Shown: positions 45,211 through 54,830 of the stretch, piece after piece
Numbering within the stretch: the first letter of the stretch is position 1
How the letters are laid out: the number at the start of each line of letters is the position of its first letter
Assembly: GCA_024707385.1 (NCBI GenBank)
Contig: JANPZW010000013.1
Span: forward strand, 567,465-631,464
DNA from: Cellvibrionaceae bacterium
GTDB taxonomy: Bacteria; Pseudomonadota; Gammaproteobacteria; Pseudomonadales; Cellvibrionaceae
Direction: 5' to 3'
Length of the DNA stretch: 64,000 nt
Notes under the pieces: model-generated
What the model was told of the DNA's origin: nothing
Database searches by the model: none
The model's input: only the letters and a program-made list of their open reading frames with translations
Made by a program: the position numbers and the translations under genes

Positions 45211-46077
45211 ATGTCAGACAACTCTCACTTTGTCCGCGGCCGCGGCGAAATGCCGGTGTTAACCATGAAAACTCACACCGGCGCGAGCATGGATATCTAT
45301 CGCCACGGCGCGCACCTCACTTCCTGGAAAACCGCCTCAGGGAAAGAATGGATGTTTCTCAGCGACCAAGCGGTTTTTGCTGCGGGAAGCGCCATTCGCG
45401 GCGGAGTGCCGGTGATCTTTCCACAGTTCAGCGGCTTCGGGCCCGGTCAGCGCCACGGCTTCGCGCGCAACGTGAATTGGCAATTGGTTCGGACTGACAA
45501 CACAGGTGATCGAGCGCAGTGCACTTTTGCGCTGGAGGCGAATACCGCAACGCAAGCACTCTGGCCCCATCGTTTTCGCGCCGAGTTCACACCGGTGCTG
45601 CACAACGACTCTCTCACTATGACCCTAACCATTCACAACACCGACTCTCAACCCTTTACTTTCAGCGCAGCGCTGCATACCTATTTTGCGGTGAATAATA
45701 TTCACGATGCGAAATTGCGCGGCCTGAATGGTTGCCAATTTTGGGACAACAACGAATCGGATTTTCACCGCGACCGCTTTTTTGACGAGAGCGCCGAGCT
45801 GGAATTTCCAGATGCCATCGACCGCGTATATTTCAACTGCCAAAAACCCCTGCACCTGATCGACGGCAACGATCAGCTAAAGATCCAGGCACAGGGTTTT
45901 ACTGAAGTAGTCGTATGGAACCCCGGCGCGGAAGCCACCAAAAAATTGGATGACATGGCGGATGACGAATATCAAAAAATGTTGTGCGTTGAAGCCGCCA
46001 TTGTTGATACGCCGATTATTCTGGAACCTGGGCAAGTGTGGAGTGGGTCTCAAGTATTGAGCCAGGAGAGCAAATAG
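45211..46077 (+). CDS. yeaD: D-hexose-6-phosphate mutarotase (YeaD-like aldose 1-epimerase)
   Basis: About 288 residues of galactose-mutarotase beta-sandwich. Visible are RHGAHLTSWK, AIRGGVPVIFPQFSGFG, RHGFARNVNWQL (catalytic His region), LHTYFAVNNI and a late VVWNPG with the active-site Glu in CVEAAIVD. It interconverts anomers of glucose-6-phosphate. ATG at 45211 (MSDNSHF) is chosen; an upstream TTG adds four residues with no better ribosome site. Confidence 0.88.
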   Translation: MSDNSHFVRGRGEMPVLTMKTHTGASMDIYRHGAHLTSWKTASGKEWMFLSDQAVFAAGSAIRGGVPVIFPQFSGFGPGQRHGFARNVNWQLVRTDNTGDRAQCTFALEANTATQALWPHRFRAEFTPVLHNDSLTMTLTIHNTDSQPFTFSAALHTYFAVNNIHDAKLRGLNGCQFWDNNESDFHRDRFFDESAELEFPDAIDRVYFNCQKPLHLIDGNDQLKIQAQGFTEVVVWNPGAEATKKLDDMADDEYQKMLCVEAAIVDTPIILEPGQVWSGSQVLSQESK

Positions 46078-46123
46078 CACGAAAAATCCGCTTTAAAAAG
46101 CAAAAAATCGTTTTTGCGCCAGT

Positions 46124-46642
46124 TTACACGGAGAGAGCTCGCTTAAAAACAATCACCGGCATACCAATAAAAACGGCTGTGCCGGATTGCTGAAAATCCA
46201 GTTTTTGTAAAACCCTGATGGAAGAATGGTTGGAAGGCTCGGTGAAGGCGATGACTGGTTTAGGGAAATGTCTCTCGTACCACGCAAGGAAACTGCTTCC
46301 AGCTTCCGTGGCATAACCATAACCGCGATAAGCTGGGTGTAGCCGGAAACCTAATTCCATCTGCTCCGATCCGGCGATCTCACAAGGCTCGATACCGCAA
46401 TAACCGATCAACTTGTTCGACTTGCGCAGGGTCACGGCGAATTTAGCAAAGCCGAATTTACGATAGGTTTCGCTCAATTCATAAAATCGAATTTTAGCGT
46501 CGCCTTCACTTAAAGCTCCCGAGGGCGAATAAACCATAAATTCTGGATTGGTCAAAAAGGCGACTACCGCGAGCTCGTCCTCGGGCACAAAAGGGCGCAG
46601 AAACAGCCGTTCTGAAACAATCGAAGAGGCGCAGAGATTCAT
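46124..46642 (-). CDS. GNAT acetyltransferase, RimJ/RimL-like
   Basis: About 172 residues. SERLFLRPFVPEDELAVV is the typical beginning, and the acetyl-CoA loop reads RLHPAYRGYGYATEAGSS. Near the end is NHSSIRVLQKLDFQQSG, as in RimJ/RimL-type enzymes. It begins four bases after the stop of the GH3 gene, so it is probably co-transcribed. Substrate unknown. Confidence 0.85.
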   Translation of the reverse strand: MNLCASSIVSERLFLRPFVPEDELAVVAFLTNPEFMVYSPSGALSEGDAKIRFYELSETYRKFGFAKFAVTLRKSNKLIGYCGIEPCEIAGSEQMELGFRLHPAYRGYGYATEAGSSFLAWYERHFPKPVIAFTEPSNHSSIRVLQKLDFQQSGTAVFIGMPVIVFKRALSV

Positions 46643-46646
46643 CACA

Positions 46647-49199
46647 TCACTCTCGTATAAACGAATCCTGCAGGCGTATATCCGCGCTCGAAACGCCCAC
46701 CATAACTTGGAATTCTCCCGGCTCCACTCGCCAGTCTTGGGTGTTCACATCCCAGAAGGCGAGATCGCGCTGACTTAAGTGAAGGGTGATTTCTTTGGCT
46801 TCTCCCGGCTGGAGAAAAACTTTTTGAAATCCTTTTAATTCCTTTTCCGGACGCTCCACGCTTGCTTGCACATCGTGTAAATAAAGCTGCACAACTTCCG
46901 CTCCGGCTTTTTTGCCCAGGTTGCGCACGGTGAGGTTTATGGGAGTAGTTTCGCTGCTGGCGCTAACCTTTGCCGGCAATTTGAGATTGGATAATTCAAA
47001 TTGTGTATAGGAAATTCCGTGACCAAACGGAAACAGTGGTTGGATATTCTGCTGCTCAAACCAGCGATACCCAATAAAAATGCCTTCTTTGTAAAGCGAA
47101 TCTTTATCGTTGTAATCATTGAGCGCGATGGGGGCGGTGTCGGCGAGTTGTTTGGGCAAGGTGATGGGCATTTTGCCGCTGGGATTGACGTCGCCCAATA
47201 AAACCCGCGCATAGGCATTGCCCGCTTCCATACCTCCGTACCAGGCCCAGAGAAGCGCATTTACTTTGTTGACCCAGGGCATTTCCACCGCTGAACCGGC
47301 GATCATAACAACTACGGTAGTGGGGTTTGCCGCCGCCAGATCGGCAATCACCTTGTCCTGAATGCCCGGCAGCGCCATATGGGTACGGTCATCACCTTCG
47401 CGATCGTGATTGTGGTCGAGGCCGGCGAAATAAATCACCGCATCGGCGTTTTTTGCAGCGGCGATATAGTCGGCAGGTGCCACAGTTTTTAATCCCGGTG
47501 CATCCCAGCCCAGGGTTGCGCCTTTATTGCCATCGTAGAGAAATTCAATCTCGTATACCTTCTCGGCGGATAAATTCATGGCGAGCTTGTGAATATTGCC
47601 GGCGAGTTTTTCCACTGCCAGAACTTCGCGACCGTCGATTTTTATCCTCGCACTGCCGCTGCCTTGCAATTTGAAAACATGCTCGCCATTTGCCAGCGGC
47701 TTTAATTTGGCATAGAGCATCAGGTATTGCGTTTCAGATCCTTCCGGCAGCTGAATTTTGGATGCAGGCCAGTCTTCGCGCTTTAGCTCGGCTTGGCGCG
47801 AACCATCCGCATAGCGGCGCACTTTCCATACCGGCGTGCCGGCGCCGCCGTGGCGGGTGAGAATAAAATCGGAGGGAATTGGTTGCACCTGATCACTGTC
47901 CGCCGCAATCAGATATTGAATTTCGATGCCGTCGCCGAGCGCATTGCGCAAACCCTGCAGAGGTGTGACTTCATATTCCGATTTCACCTGCGATGAGCCG
48001 CCACCGCGGCCATGTGCAAGATTGGCGTTGGGCCCCATCACCAAAATTTTGCGCAGTCGGGATTTTTCCAACGGCAATAAATCGGTGCTGTTTTTTAGCA
48101 ACACCACACCCTGCTCGGCGATGTGTTGCGCCGCTGCGCGATGTTCCGCGGTGTTGCGGGCGCCGGGAAGGCGGTTCGGGTCCATCATGCCGATGCGCAA
48201 TTGCAAGCGCAGGACGCGGCGCACCTTGTCATCGAGTACTGCTTCGGAAATTTCGCCTTTTTGAATCGCCTTGCGCAGTGGTTTTGCGAAAAAATAATCC
48301 TCGTAATCCGACACATGGGTGCCCATTTCCAAGTCGAGCCCATTGAGCGCGGCGTCGCGGGTATTGATGTCCACATGCCAATCCGTCAATAGAACGCCAT
48401 CAAATTTCCAGTCACCTTTTAGAATTTTCTTGACCAACAATTCACTTTGGTTGGCATTGGTACCGTAAACACGGTTGTAACCGCCCATGAGCGAATAAGC
48501 ACCGCCCTCCTTGACCGCCGCTTCAAAGGCCGGCAAGTACACTTCGCGCAGGGTGCGTTCGTCCGGCTTGGCATCCACGCCCCAGCGATTGAGTTCCTGA
48601 TTATTTAACGCGTAATGTTTGACACAGGCGGCGACATCCTGCTCTTGAATCGCGCGCACCTCCTGCACCACCATACGCGCGGCGAGAAATGGATCTTCAC
48701 CGAAATATTCAAAATTGCGCCCGTAGAGTGGCAGGCGCGCAAGATTGACGCCGGGCCCGAGAATAATATCTTTATGGCGATGGCGCGCTTCGCGCCCGAG
48801 AACCGTGCCGTGCATCTTGGCAATTTCCGGATCCCAGCTCGCCGCCACCATCGTCAGCGGCGGCAGATAGGTTGCAAAATCCGTGTCCCAATTGGCGGAA
48901 TCCCAGCTGTGGCGGGAGATTTCCTCGCGCACACCATGCGGCCCGTCGCTGAGGGTCATTTCCGGAATGCCGAGACGCGGCACGCCGGCGACACTGAATT
49001 TACTGGTGGCGTGCACCAGGGAAATTTTTTCCTCCAGCGTCAAAGCCGCCAATAAGCGCTCCACCTCCTGCTCGATCCTGATGGCGGAACGCTGTGCGGA
49101 TTTATTCGCAACTCCAGCGCAGGAAGTCAGCACAAAAATGCCGGAAATGGAAAACAGACAAAACAAAAGGCGCGACAGCGCGGGGTAGGAACGATTCAT
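46647..49199 (-). CDS. Beta-glucosidase, glycoside hydrolase family 3, lipoprotein
   Basis: About 850 residues. The start MNRSYPALSRL gives a lipoprotein signal with lipobox LTSC; an earlier in-frame start adds 13 residues. GH3 N-domain: GIPEMTLSDGPHGVRE, GPGVNLARLPLYGRNFEYFGED, KHYALNNQE and nucleophile Asp in GVLLTDWHVD. The C-domain contains a PA14 insert (WPASKIQLPEGSETQYL to GATLGWDAPGL) and ends with an Fn3-like domain. PA14-containing GH3 enzymes cleave beta-glucosides and related oligosaccharides. Membrane anchoring in the periplasm or on the surface suits plant-polymer use. A GNAT gene follows directly. Confidence 0.92.
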   Translation of the reverse strand: MNRSYPALSRLLFCLFSISGIFVLTSCAGVANKSAQRSAIRIEQEVERLLAALTLEEKISLVHATSKFSVAGVPRLGIPEMTLSDGPHGVREEISRHSWDSANWDTDFATYLPPLTMVAASWDPEIAKMHGTVLGREARHRHKDIILGPGVNLARLPLYGRNFEYFGEDPFLAARMVVQEVRAIQEQDVAACVKHYALNNQELNRWGVDAKPDERTLREVYLPAFEAAVKEGGAYSLMGGYNRVYGTNANQSELLVKKILKGDWKFDGVLLTDWHVDINTRDAALNGLDLEMGTHVSDYEDYFFAKPLRKAIQKGEISEAVLDDKVRRVLRLQLRIGMMDPNRLPGARNTAEHRAAAQHIAEQGVVLLKNSTDLLPLEKSRLRKILVMGPNANLAHGRGGGSSQVKSEYEVTPLQGLRNALGDGIEIQYLIAADSDQVQPIPSDFILTRHGGAGTPVWKVRRYADGSRQAELKREDWPASKIQLPEGSETQYLMLYAKLKPLANGEHVFKLQGSGSARIKIDGREVLAVEKLAGNIHKLAMNLSAEKVYEIEFLYDGNKGATLGWDAPGLKTVAPADYIAAAKNADAVIYFAGLDHNHDREGDDRTHMALPGIQDKVIADLAAANPTTVVVMIAGSAVEMPWVNKVNALLWAWYGGMEAGNAYARVLLGDVNPSGKMPITLPKQLADTAPIALNDYNDKDSLYKEGIFIGYRWFEQQNIQPLFPFGHGISYTQFELSNLKLPAKVSASSETTPINLTVRNLGKKAGAEVVQLYLHDVQASVERPEKELKGFQKVFLQPGEAKEITLHLSQRDLAFWDVNTQDWRVEPGEFQVMVGVSSADIRLQDSFIRE

Positions 49200-49315
49200 A
49201 AGCGGGCCTGTTGGATGGCAGTCCAGAAGATCCGGCATTTATTGGAATGACAGCAGAAAGACAACAAGCAAGCTGCGGCGCCGGAGCGCCAAGCTTGAAC
49301 GCTCGCCCTCAAGGG

Positions 49316-50026
49316 TCAAGCCGCTGTGGCAGCGGACTTCATTTGCGCGCGGGAATCCTTTTTCTCATCCAGATGCGCTTTACAGAACGACAGCGCCTGC
49401 CGCGCCATGGGCGACAGATGCTCCCTAAGTTTATCCAGGCAGGCAACCAGATCTCGGGCGCGGGTCTCGTGAATATCGAAGAGGAAGTTATCGTGCAGGT
49501 CGGCACGATAGGCGCCTATGGCCTCACAATAATTGGCGGTTACGCGCAACAACTTTTCCAGCGATGCTTTGAAGTAGGTATCCGGCACTTTGGGGAAAGG
49601 AAATACTCCCTCGATGTAGTCGGCAAACTCGACCCGGCGGGTAGCATCGGCGGTGGCAAATTCGCGTCTTAATATAGGAGCGATCTCATTTTCAAATTGC
49701 TGCAGGCAACGCAATCTATCCTGCGCCCGACTCTCCCTTACCGCGTTAACCAATTCGCTTTTCTGCTGCCGCAGCAGATACAACAGCAGAAACAGGAAAA
49801 CCCACAGCACCAGAGGCCCCAGGACGCCACCGAAAAATGTTGCAAAATCCGACCAGTCCACAGGCGCACCAAGCAGGTCGAGCGTGTTGTCCGCATAATA
49901 AAAATATAGAAACAGCAGCAGTGCGACGAGAAAAATCCCAACCGCCGCTGCAACAATAAATTCCACGCGTAATTCCGCCTTTTTAATAAAGAAAAGTGCA
50001 CACCCAATCGCAGAAGTGATTGGCAT
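49316..50026 (-). CDS. Two-helix membrane protein resembling phage abortive-infection proteins
   Basis: About 236 residues. Two or three hydrophobic helices flank DWSDFATFFGGVLGPLVLWVF followed by LLRQQKSELV. This matches the W-x-x-F-G-x-F-F-G-G...P...F/L pattern of the putative phage abortive-infection family. A long helical cytosolic part follows, with no enzyme motif. The start at MPITSAIG (50026) is preferred because the longer frame upstream runs into tandem DNA repeats and reads unnaturally. Ribosome site is weak and the start is uncertain. A defence role is only suggested by family resemblance. Confidence 0.6.
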   Translation of the reverse strand: MPITSAIGCALFFIKKAELRVEFIVAAAVGIFLVALLLFLYFYYADNTLDLLGAPVDWSDFATFFGGVLGPLVLWVFLFLLLYLLRQQKSELVNAVRESRAQDRLRCLQQFENEIAPILRREFATADATRRVEFADYIEGVFPFPKVPDTYFKASLEKLLRVTANYCEAIGAYRADLHDNFLFDIHETRARDLVACLDKLREHLSPMARQALSFCKAHLDEKKDSRAQMKSAATAA

Positions 50027-50171
50027 CAAAATAAGCCAATATGCTGGAGGGGTTGACAAATGACAAGCGCACCATTGACCAGACTGCAAAACGCTTGGGA
50101 TGTGGAGCGTGACACTTCTCACAAGTTTGTCTTGCGAAAATTCACTGCATTTCCTGCGTGACACAACTTCC

Positions 50172-50243
50172 AACATAAATAAAAGCATGCTTGCCAACAC
50201 AAATAAAAGCGTGCTTGCCGACGCAAATAAAACCGGGAGCGCC
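50172..50243. repeat. Three tandem 24-bp direct repeats
   Basis: AACATAAATAAAAGCATGCT(TGCC) is followed at once by AACACAAATAAAAGCGTGCT(TGCC), with two differences, and by a third copy whose second half has diverged. They lie in the gap upstream of the Abi-like gene and phnA. AAATAAAA inside each copy makes it AT-rich. They may be a regulatory iteron-like array or simple slippage. Confidence 0.7.
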
Positions 50244-50327
50244 GCAGTTGCAAGCCGGCGATTATTTGACAGACCAAGCCAAGCGGCGTAGGGTCCGCGC
50301 CGACTTTATTCGAGCAGGATAATTTTT

Positions 50328-50666
50328 ATGAGCAACCTACCTGAATGCCCTGAGTGCAAATCGGCCTACACCTACGAAGACCGCGGACTTTTTATCTGCC
50401 CCGAGTGCGGCCACGAATGGTCGGCGGCGGCCGGTGCCACCTCAAATGACGAAAAAATTGTGAAGGATGCCAACGGCAATGTGTTGCAGGACGGCGATAC
50501 GGTCACCGTCATCAAGGATTTGAAAGTGAAAGGCTCATCCCTGGTGGTGAAGGTGGGCACCAAGGTCAAGAATATCCGCCTTGTGGATGGCGACCATGAC
50601 ATCGACTGCAAGATCGATGGCATAGGCGCCATGAAGCTGAAATCCGAGTTTGTCAAAAAGGTATGA
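50328..50666 (+). CDS. phnA: Zinc-ribbon protein PhnA (YjdM)
   Basis: 112 residues, normal length. The N-terminal zinc ribbon is [14 protein letters not shown] with [10 protein letters not shown]. The C-terminal beta domain has [27 protein letters not shown]. This is the widespread PhnA/YjdM family, named from its place near the E. coli phosphonate genes but not shown to act on phosphonates. ATG follows a GATAATTTTT stretch with a weak ribosome site. It converges on the large membrane-protein gene. Confidence 0.92.
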   Translation: MSNLPECPECKSAYTYEDRGLFICPECGHEWSAAAGATSNDEKIVKDANGNVLQDGDTVTVIKDLKVKGSSLVVKVGTKVKNIRLVDGDHDIDCKIDGIGAMKLKSEFVKKV

Positions 50667-50681
50667 CGAACTCCGCCGCCG

Positions 50682-53600
50682 CTACGGAGCTGGCGGCGGC
50701 ACCTCTGTTTTCTGCGGCGTAAACCAGTAACCCTCTACCCCCAGGTTGCGCCAGGCCCAGGGCAGCCAGCGCATCAGGGCAAAGGCCAGCCACAGCGCCC
50801 ACAAGAGCATGGCAAGCCGATAGATCCACAGCGGCAGCGTGATGGCCCAGGCCAGCGGCATGTCGCCCTGGCTGTGGTCCTGATACCACTGCAGATAAGT
50901 AGCGCTGGAGCCATTGCCCACCACCATCATCTCGGGGCGCGACAACAGAGAGGCGGGAATACTGCCCACCAGCGCTGCCAACACTCCAATCGACAAACCA
51001 AACAGCGCCAGCTGCATGAGATTGAAGATGTGATCCCCCGGCGGGCTCTGGCGTCGCCCGCGCACATACAGAGCGATAAACCAGATCGCGATGGCCGCCA
51101 GCACATACAGATTGAACGTCGCCACCCCCAAACTCAGCAGAATCCACTCGTAAACCTTCAACGGTGTGGTGCCACTGCGCGCCAACCCCACCGCCAGCAC
51201 CAACACCACCAGCAGCGCCCCCCAAAACAGCAGTGCCGGCCCTATGGCCGGACCGCCAACCAGGAGCAGCCAGCGGTCCGCCGGCAGGTTCATGTGCAGG
51301 CGCAGATTGGTGGCCGGCATGCCCAGATCCAGGCGCGGCGTTTCGCTTTTCACCCCGCTGACATTGTCGCTCTGCCAGTCCACCTGCAGCTGATGGCCGC
51401 CCGGGTTGACCGGAATTTTCAGGCGATTTTGGCTCTGGCTGATGGGCGTTTCGCGGCCGTCGATTAGCACTCTTTGCAGCTGCGCGCCCTCCGGCAACTG
51501 CAGGTCGTATTGCTCCCCCTGGGTCGCGCGCATCTGCAATTGCAGAGAAACCGTATTGGCGCGCTTGCCGATGTTTTGCGTCAGATTCACGGAATCGACA
51601 CTCAACTGCCGCCCTTCCACGGCCGTGGGACGGGTAATGGCGAGGGTGACCGACTCGCCCGGCCAGGGCTGCCAGGTGTTGTAGCTGCCCGCAACCGCCG
51701 GAATGCCGCTGACACTGGAATGCCAGCTCGGCGACACATCGAGAGACCACACCTCCGCCCAGGGTTTGGCGTCGGCCGCCACCAGGGTCATCTCGGCAAA
51801 GGGTTTGAGCGTCGACTCCCAGGAGAAATCGTTCTGACCCGCGCCGAGGCGCACATCCATGGCGCCGTCGTTGACCTGCCCGCTGCGGGGCGCTTCCCCC
51901 GGCAGCAGGGGCACCGCAAGATTGATCACTCCCTCTGCCGGCGCTATACGCTCCACGATCGTGGTGACGGTCCACTCAAGGCCGACGCTGATGCGGCGAT
52001 GGATTGAAACATAAGACGGAATAGGGTCCGGCAGCAGGCGTTGCGCCTCTTCCTGGGCTGCCTGCGCCTGTTCCCGCTGCAGCTGCAGCACCTGACTCTG
52101 TTGTTGCGCGTTGGGCTCGCCACTCACACGCCAGTTGCGCAAGCTGTGGCGCACATTGTGGAGGGGCAGTTCGAAGGCCAGAGCGATCTGCTCGCGGCCC
52201 GCAGTGCTGCCCTGCAATTCCAGCTCGTGACGGCCGCGACTCAGACGCACCCAGAGGCGCCCGTCCATACTCTTCAACCAAGCGGCAGGGCGGTCGTTTA
52301 CCGAGACCATCTGCGGATACCAGCCGGGCACCTGGGCGGGCAGCGGGAAGGCGATATCGGATTCGGTGTGCACGCGCATCTTCAGGGTCAGCCGGTTGTC
52401 GTCATCGGAGAGTGTCACCGCTTCGATGGCGGCGCATTCCGGCAGACATTCCGGCGGCGCGGTGAGGCGTTTTTCCAGGGTTTTCAACAGCTCGCTGTCC
52501 ACCGTCTGGGCATAAACCGGCGGCGGGGCCGCGCATGCGACCATTATCAACACGACAGCTGCGGCGGTATTGGCCGGCCATGTCCTCAGCGGCGGCATGG
52601 GCACTCGTCCCGTCATATGGCGCACCAACAAGCCGGCAAGCAGTACCGGCAGCAAAATGGCGAGCAGGTAGCCGAGGCGATTCAACCAGGGCGGCACCAG
52701 ATAGAGCGCGGCGTCATCACTTGCGGTGACCGGGCCGCTCCAGGACAGATCCGCCTGATGCCAGTTCCAATCCGGCAGGCCCGGACCTACCTGGATTTTC
52801 TGCCCGGGATCGTAGGTTTTTTGCTGCACAGGCGCCGCCTTTCTGACTTTCGAGCGCGACTCGTCGTAGCCCGTTGCCCGCAGGCTCGTCACTACCACTT
52901 CCTCTACCGCGTAATTCGGTGCCGACTGCGCCATATCCATCTCCGCCCCACTGTCGAACCGGGAATCCTGGGTCATCCAGCTCTTTTCCAGCTGCGGATA
53001 GAGCGCTTGGCGCGCCTGCTCCACCGTGAAGGGCAGAAGGATCAACAGTAACAATCCGAAGCTGAGCCAGAGATAGCGCTGCAGCCAAGCGGCCCAGTGG
53101 CCCTTGGCGAATGGCAAAAGCGCGAAGATCACGGCGAAATTGAGCCAGATGACCACGGGCGAACCACTGCGCTGGAACACCAGCACCACCGTGGCGAAGG
53201 CGACAGCGCCAATCAGCAGACTGGTCGCCCGCCCCAGGGCGACGGCGACAATCAACACCAGGAAAATCTCCCACAGACTCCAGTTGCCCACCCAACTGCC
53301 GCTCACCCGGTCGGCACCGCCAGCGTGCAGCAGCGACCAGCCGGGTGGCAGGTGGAGCTTGGTATTCACCTGATCGAAATTCACCTGCCATCCGGTCACT
53401 GGCAGTGAGGCATCGCGCTGCACACGGCTGACCGCCAGCAGTTGCAGCTGCCGGTCGCGGATCTCCACCCCGCGCGGGCTCTGCTCGTCCAGCCGGGTGA
53501 CCGACAACGCCTGCCCAGCCTGCTCGGCACGCCCAAGTTCATAGACCAGTTGCACCTCGAGGCGCTGGCTGCCGGCAAAGGAACCTTTGATGACGTCCTT

Positions 53601-54683
53601 GACGGTGTAGTAGCCGCCGGTGAAATCCAGCCAGAGGTCTTTATTGAGGGTCAGTTGGCTGGCCAGCGGATTGGGGTCGCCGCGGTGCAGCTCGCGCACG
53701 GCCAGAGTGCTGCCGGGCTCGGCGAGATAAGTGGGCAGATGCTGCCATTCGGGCGGCAACTGGGTCTGACTCGGGTCCATGCCCGCCAGCCCTTCCAGCT
53801 GCACCGTGCGCAATGCGGGATTGGCCTGGAACACCCAGATCTCCTGCGCCGGCCACAGGTCGTTAGCGGGTTGATAGGTCAGATTGGTCAGAGGCTGCGC
53901 GCTGTGGGCCAGCAGGCGGATCTCCCAGCGGCCAGGTTTCAACTGCACCCGCAGGCCGCCGTCGCTTTCCACCCGCGCGGGCAGCTCACTGAAAAACTGG
54001 CGCGGTACAAAGCCGGGCAGCAGCAGAGGGCCGGTCTGCACTTCGCGCTCCTTGCCGCTCACGCTCAATTGCACACGGGTTTCGACCAGGGAAGGATTGG
54101 CATCTTCGATACGGCGGAAGACTTTGATATCGAGACTGTCGGCGCTGGGGCCGGCAGCCTCCTCTATTTGTCCGCGCAACCAGAGCTCGCTGGCGCTGGC
54201 GCGGGTGGGATTGGCAACGGTATTGCCGTCGATACTGAGGCTCAGCAGGCCGCTCGCCTGCGGCACCGGCAGGGTGCGCGGCATGGCCTGCCAGCTCCAA
54301 ACGCCGCTCAACAAATATTGGCCGGCGGGCAGATAGACCTGGGGTTTACCGTCGCGCCGCACCACCGCAACAGCGGTGCCGCGATTGGTTACCCGCTCCG
54401 GCCAAACCCCGTCCGCACCGGGCAGCACAACCCAGGCCGCGGCAAAGGTTTCCACTTCCAACTCAAACTGGCCACCGGCGCGGCCGAGTTGAAGGTCCAG
54501 GCGAGCTGGCCACACGCAAGTGCGCTGGGCCTGGTTGTAGAGATGGGGACATCGAATATCCGGGTGATCGTGCAACACCCACTCTCGCCAACCCTGCAAT
54601 TCCGGCGGGATCGCCACCTCTGCCGCCAGCGCCACAGACATCAGGCTGAACCAGCCGACCATCACCGCCAGACACTTCCGCAT
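50682..54683 (-). CDS. Unrecognised 1,333-residue membrane protein
   Basis: A signal peptide (cut after VALAA, about residue 21) is followed by a long periplasmic beta-rich region (to about 460). Then come a cluster of membrane helices (LVLIVAVALG, LLIGAVAFATVVLVF, VVIWLNFAVIFALL, YLWLSFGLLLLILLPF), a loop, a further helix (LLAILLPVLLAGLLV), a second periplasmic region with sandwich-like repeats (about 740-1150) and four C-terminal helices. I know no family. Between the helix clusters lies YAVEEVVVTSLRATGYDESR, which looks like the TonB box seen at the start of TonB receptors. It is an envelope protein of unknown role, apparently a single-gene unit. Confidence 0.8.
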   Translation of the reverse strand: MRKCLAVMVGWFSLMSVALAAEVAIPPELQGWREWVLHDHPDIRCPHLYNQAQRTCVWPARLDLQLGRAGGQFELEVETFAAAWVVLPGADGVWPERVTNRGTAVAVVRRDGKPQVYLPAGQYLLSGVWSWQAMPRTLPVPQASGLLSLSIDGNTVANPTRASASELWLRGQIEEAAGPSADSLDIKVFRRIEDANPSLVETRVQLSVSGKEREVQTGPLLLPGFVPRQFFSELPARVESDGGLRVQLKPGRWEIRLLAHSAQPLTNLTYQPANDLWPAQEIWVFQANPALRTVQLEGLAGMDPSQTQLPPEWQHLPTYLAEPGSTLAVRELHRGDPNPLASQLTLNKDLWLDFTGGYYTVKDVIKGSFAGSQRLEVQLVYELGRAEQAGQALSVTRLDEQSPRGVEIRDRQLQLLAVSRVQRDASLPVTGWQVNFDQVNTKLHLPPGWSLLHAGGADRVSGSWVGNWSLWEIFLVLIVAVALGRATSLLIGAVAFATVVLVFQRSGSPVVIWLNFAVIFALLPFAKGHWAAWLQRYLWLSFGLLLLILLPFTVEQARQALYPQLEKSWMTQDSRFDSGAEMDMAQSAPNYAVEEVVVTSLRATGYDESRSKVRKAAPVQQKTYDPGQKIQVGPGLPDWNWHQADLSWSGPVTASDDAALYLVPPWLNRLGYLLAILLPVLLAGLLVRHMTGRVPMPPLRTWPANTAAAVVLIMVACAAPPPVYAQTVDSELLKTLEKRLTAPPECLPECAAIEAVTLSDDDNRLTLKMRVHTESDIAFPLPAQVPGWYPQMVSVNDRPAAWLKSMDGRLWVRLSRGRHELELQGSTAGREQIALAFELPLHNVRHSLRNWRVSGEPNAQQQSQVLQLQREQAQAAQEEAQRLLPDPIPSYVSIHRRISVGLEWTVTTIVERIAPAEGVINLAVPLLPGEAPRSGQVNDGAMDVRLGAGQNDFSWESTLKPFAEMTLVAADAKPWAEVWSLDVSPSWHSSVSGIPAVAGSYNTWQPWPGESVTLAITRPTAVEGRQLSVDSVNLTQNIGKRANTVSLQLQMRATQGEQYDLQLPEGAQLQRVLIDGRETPISQSQNRLKIPVNPGGHQLQVDWQSDNVSGVKSETPRLDLGMPATNLRLHMNLPADRWLLLVGGPAIGPALLFWGALLVVLVLAVGLARSGTTPLKVYEWILLSLGVATFNLYVLAAIAIWFIALYVRGRRQSPPGDHIFNLMQLALFGLSIGVLAALVGSIPASLLSRPEMMVVGNGSSATYLQWYQDHSQGDMPLAWAITLPLWIYRLAMLLWALWLAFALMRWLPWAWRNLGVEGYWFTPQKTEVPPPAP

Positions 54684-54830
54684 GTTTTTACCCTTTGTTG
54701 TTTTTGGGGTTCCTGAGTTTGTTGAGCGTTTCGCATCAAAAAGAGACTGTGCTATCGAGTAAACAACCAGCCCCAGCAGAACGTCACATTGACGAAAAAC
54801 AGCACAACACGCGTATCTAGGTGCAATTTC

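Noticed and set aside
50653..51975. 440-residue minus-strand frame overlapping the large membrane protein
   Set aside because: Gly/Arg/Ala-rich composition typical of an out-of-frame shadow; the other frame has a signal peptide and membrane helices.
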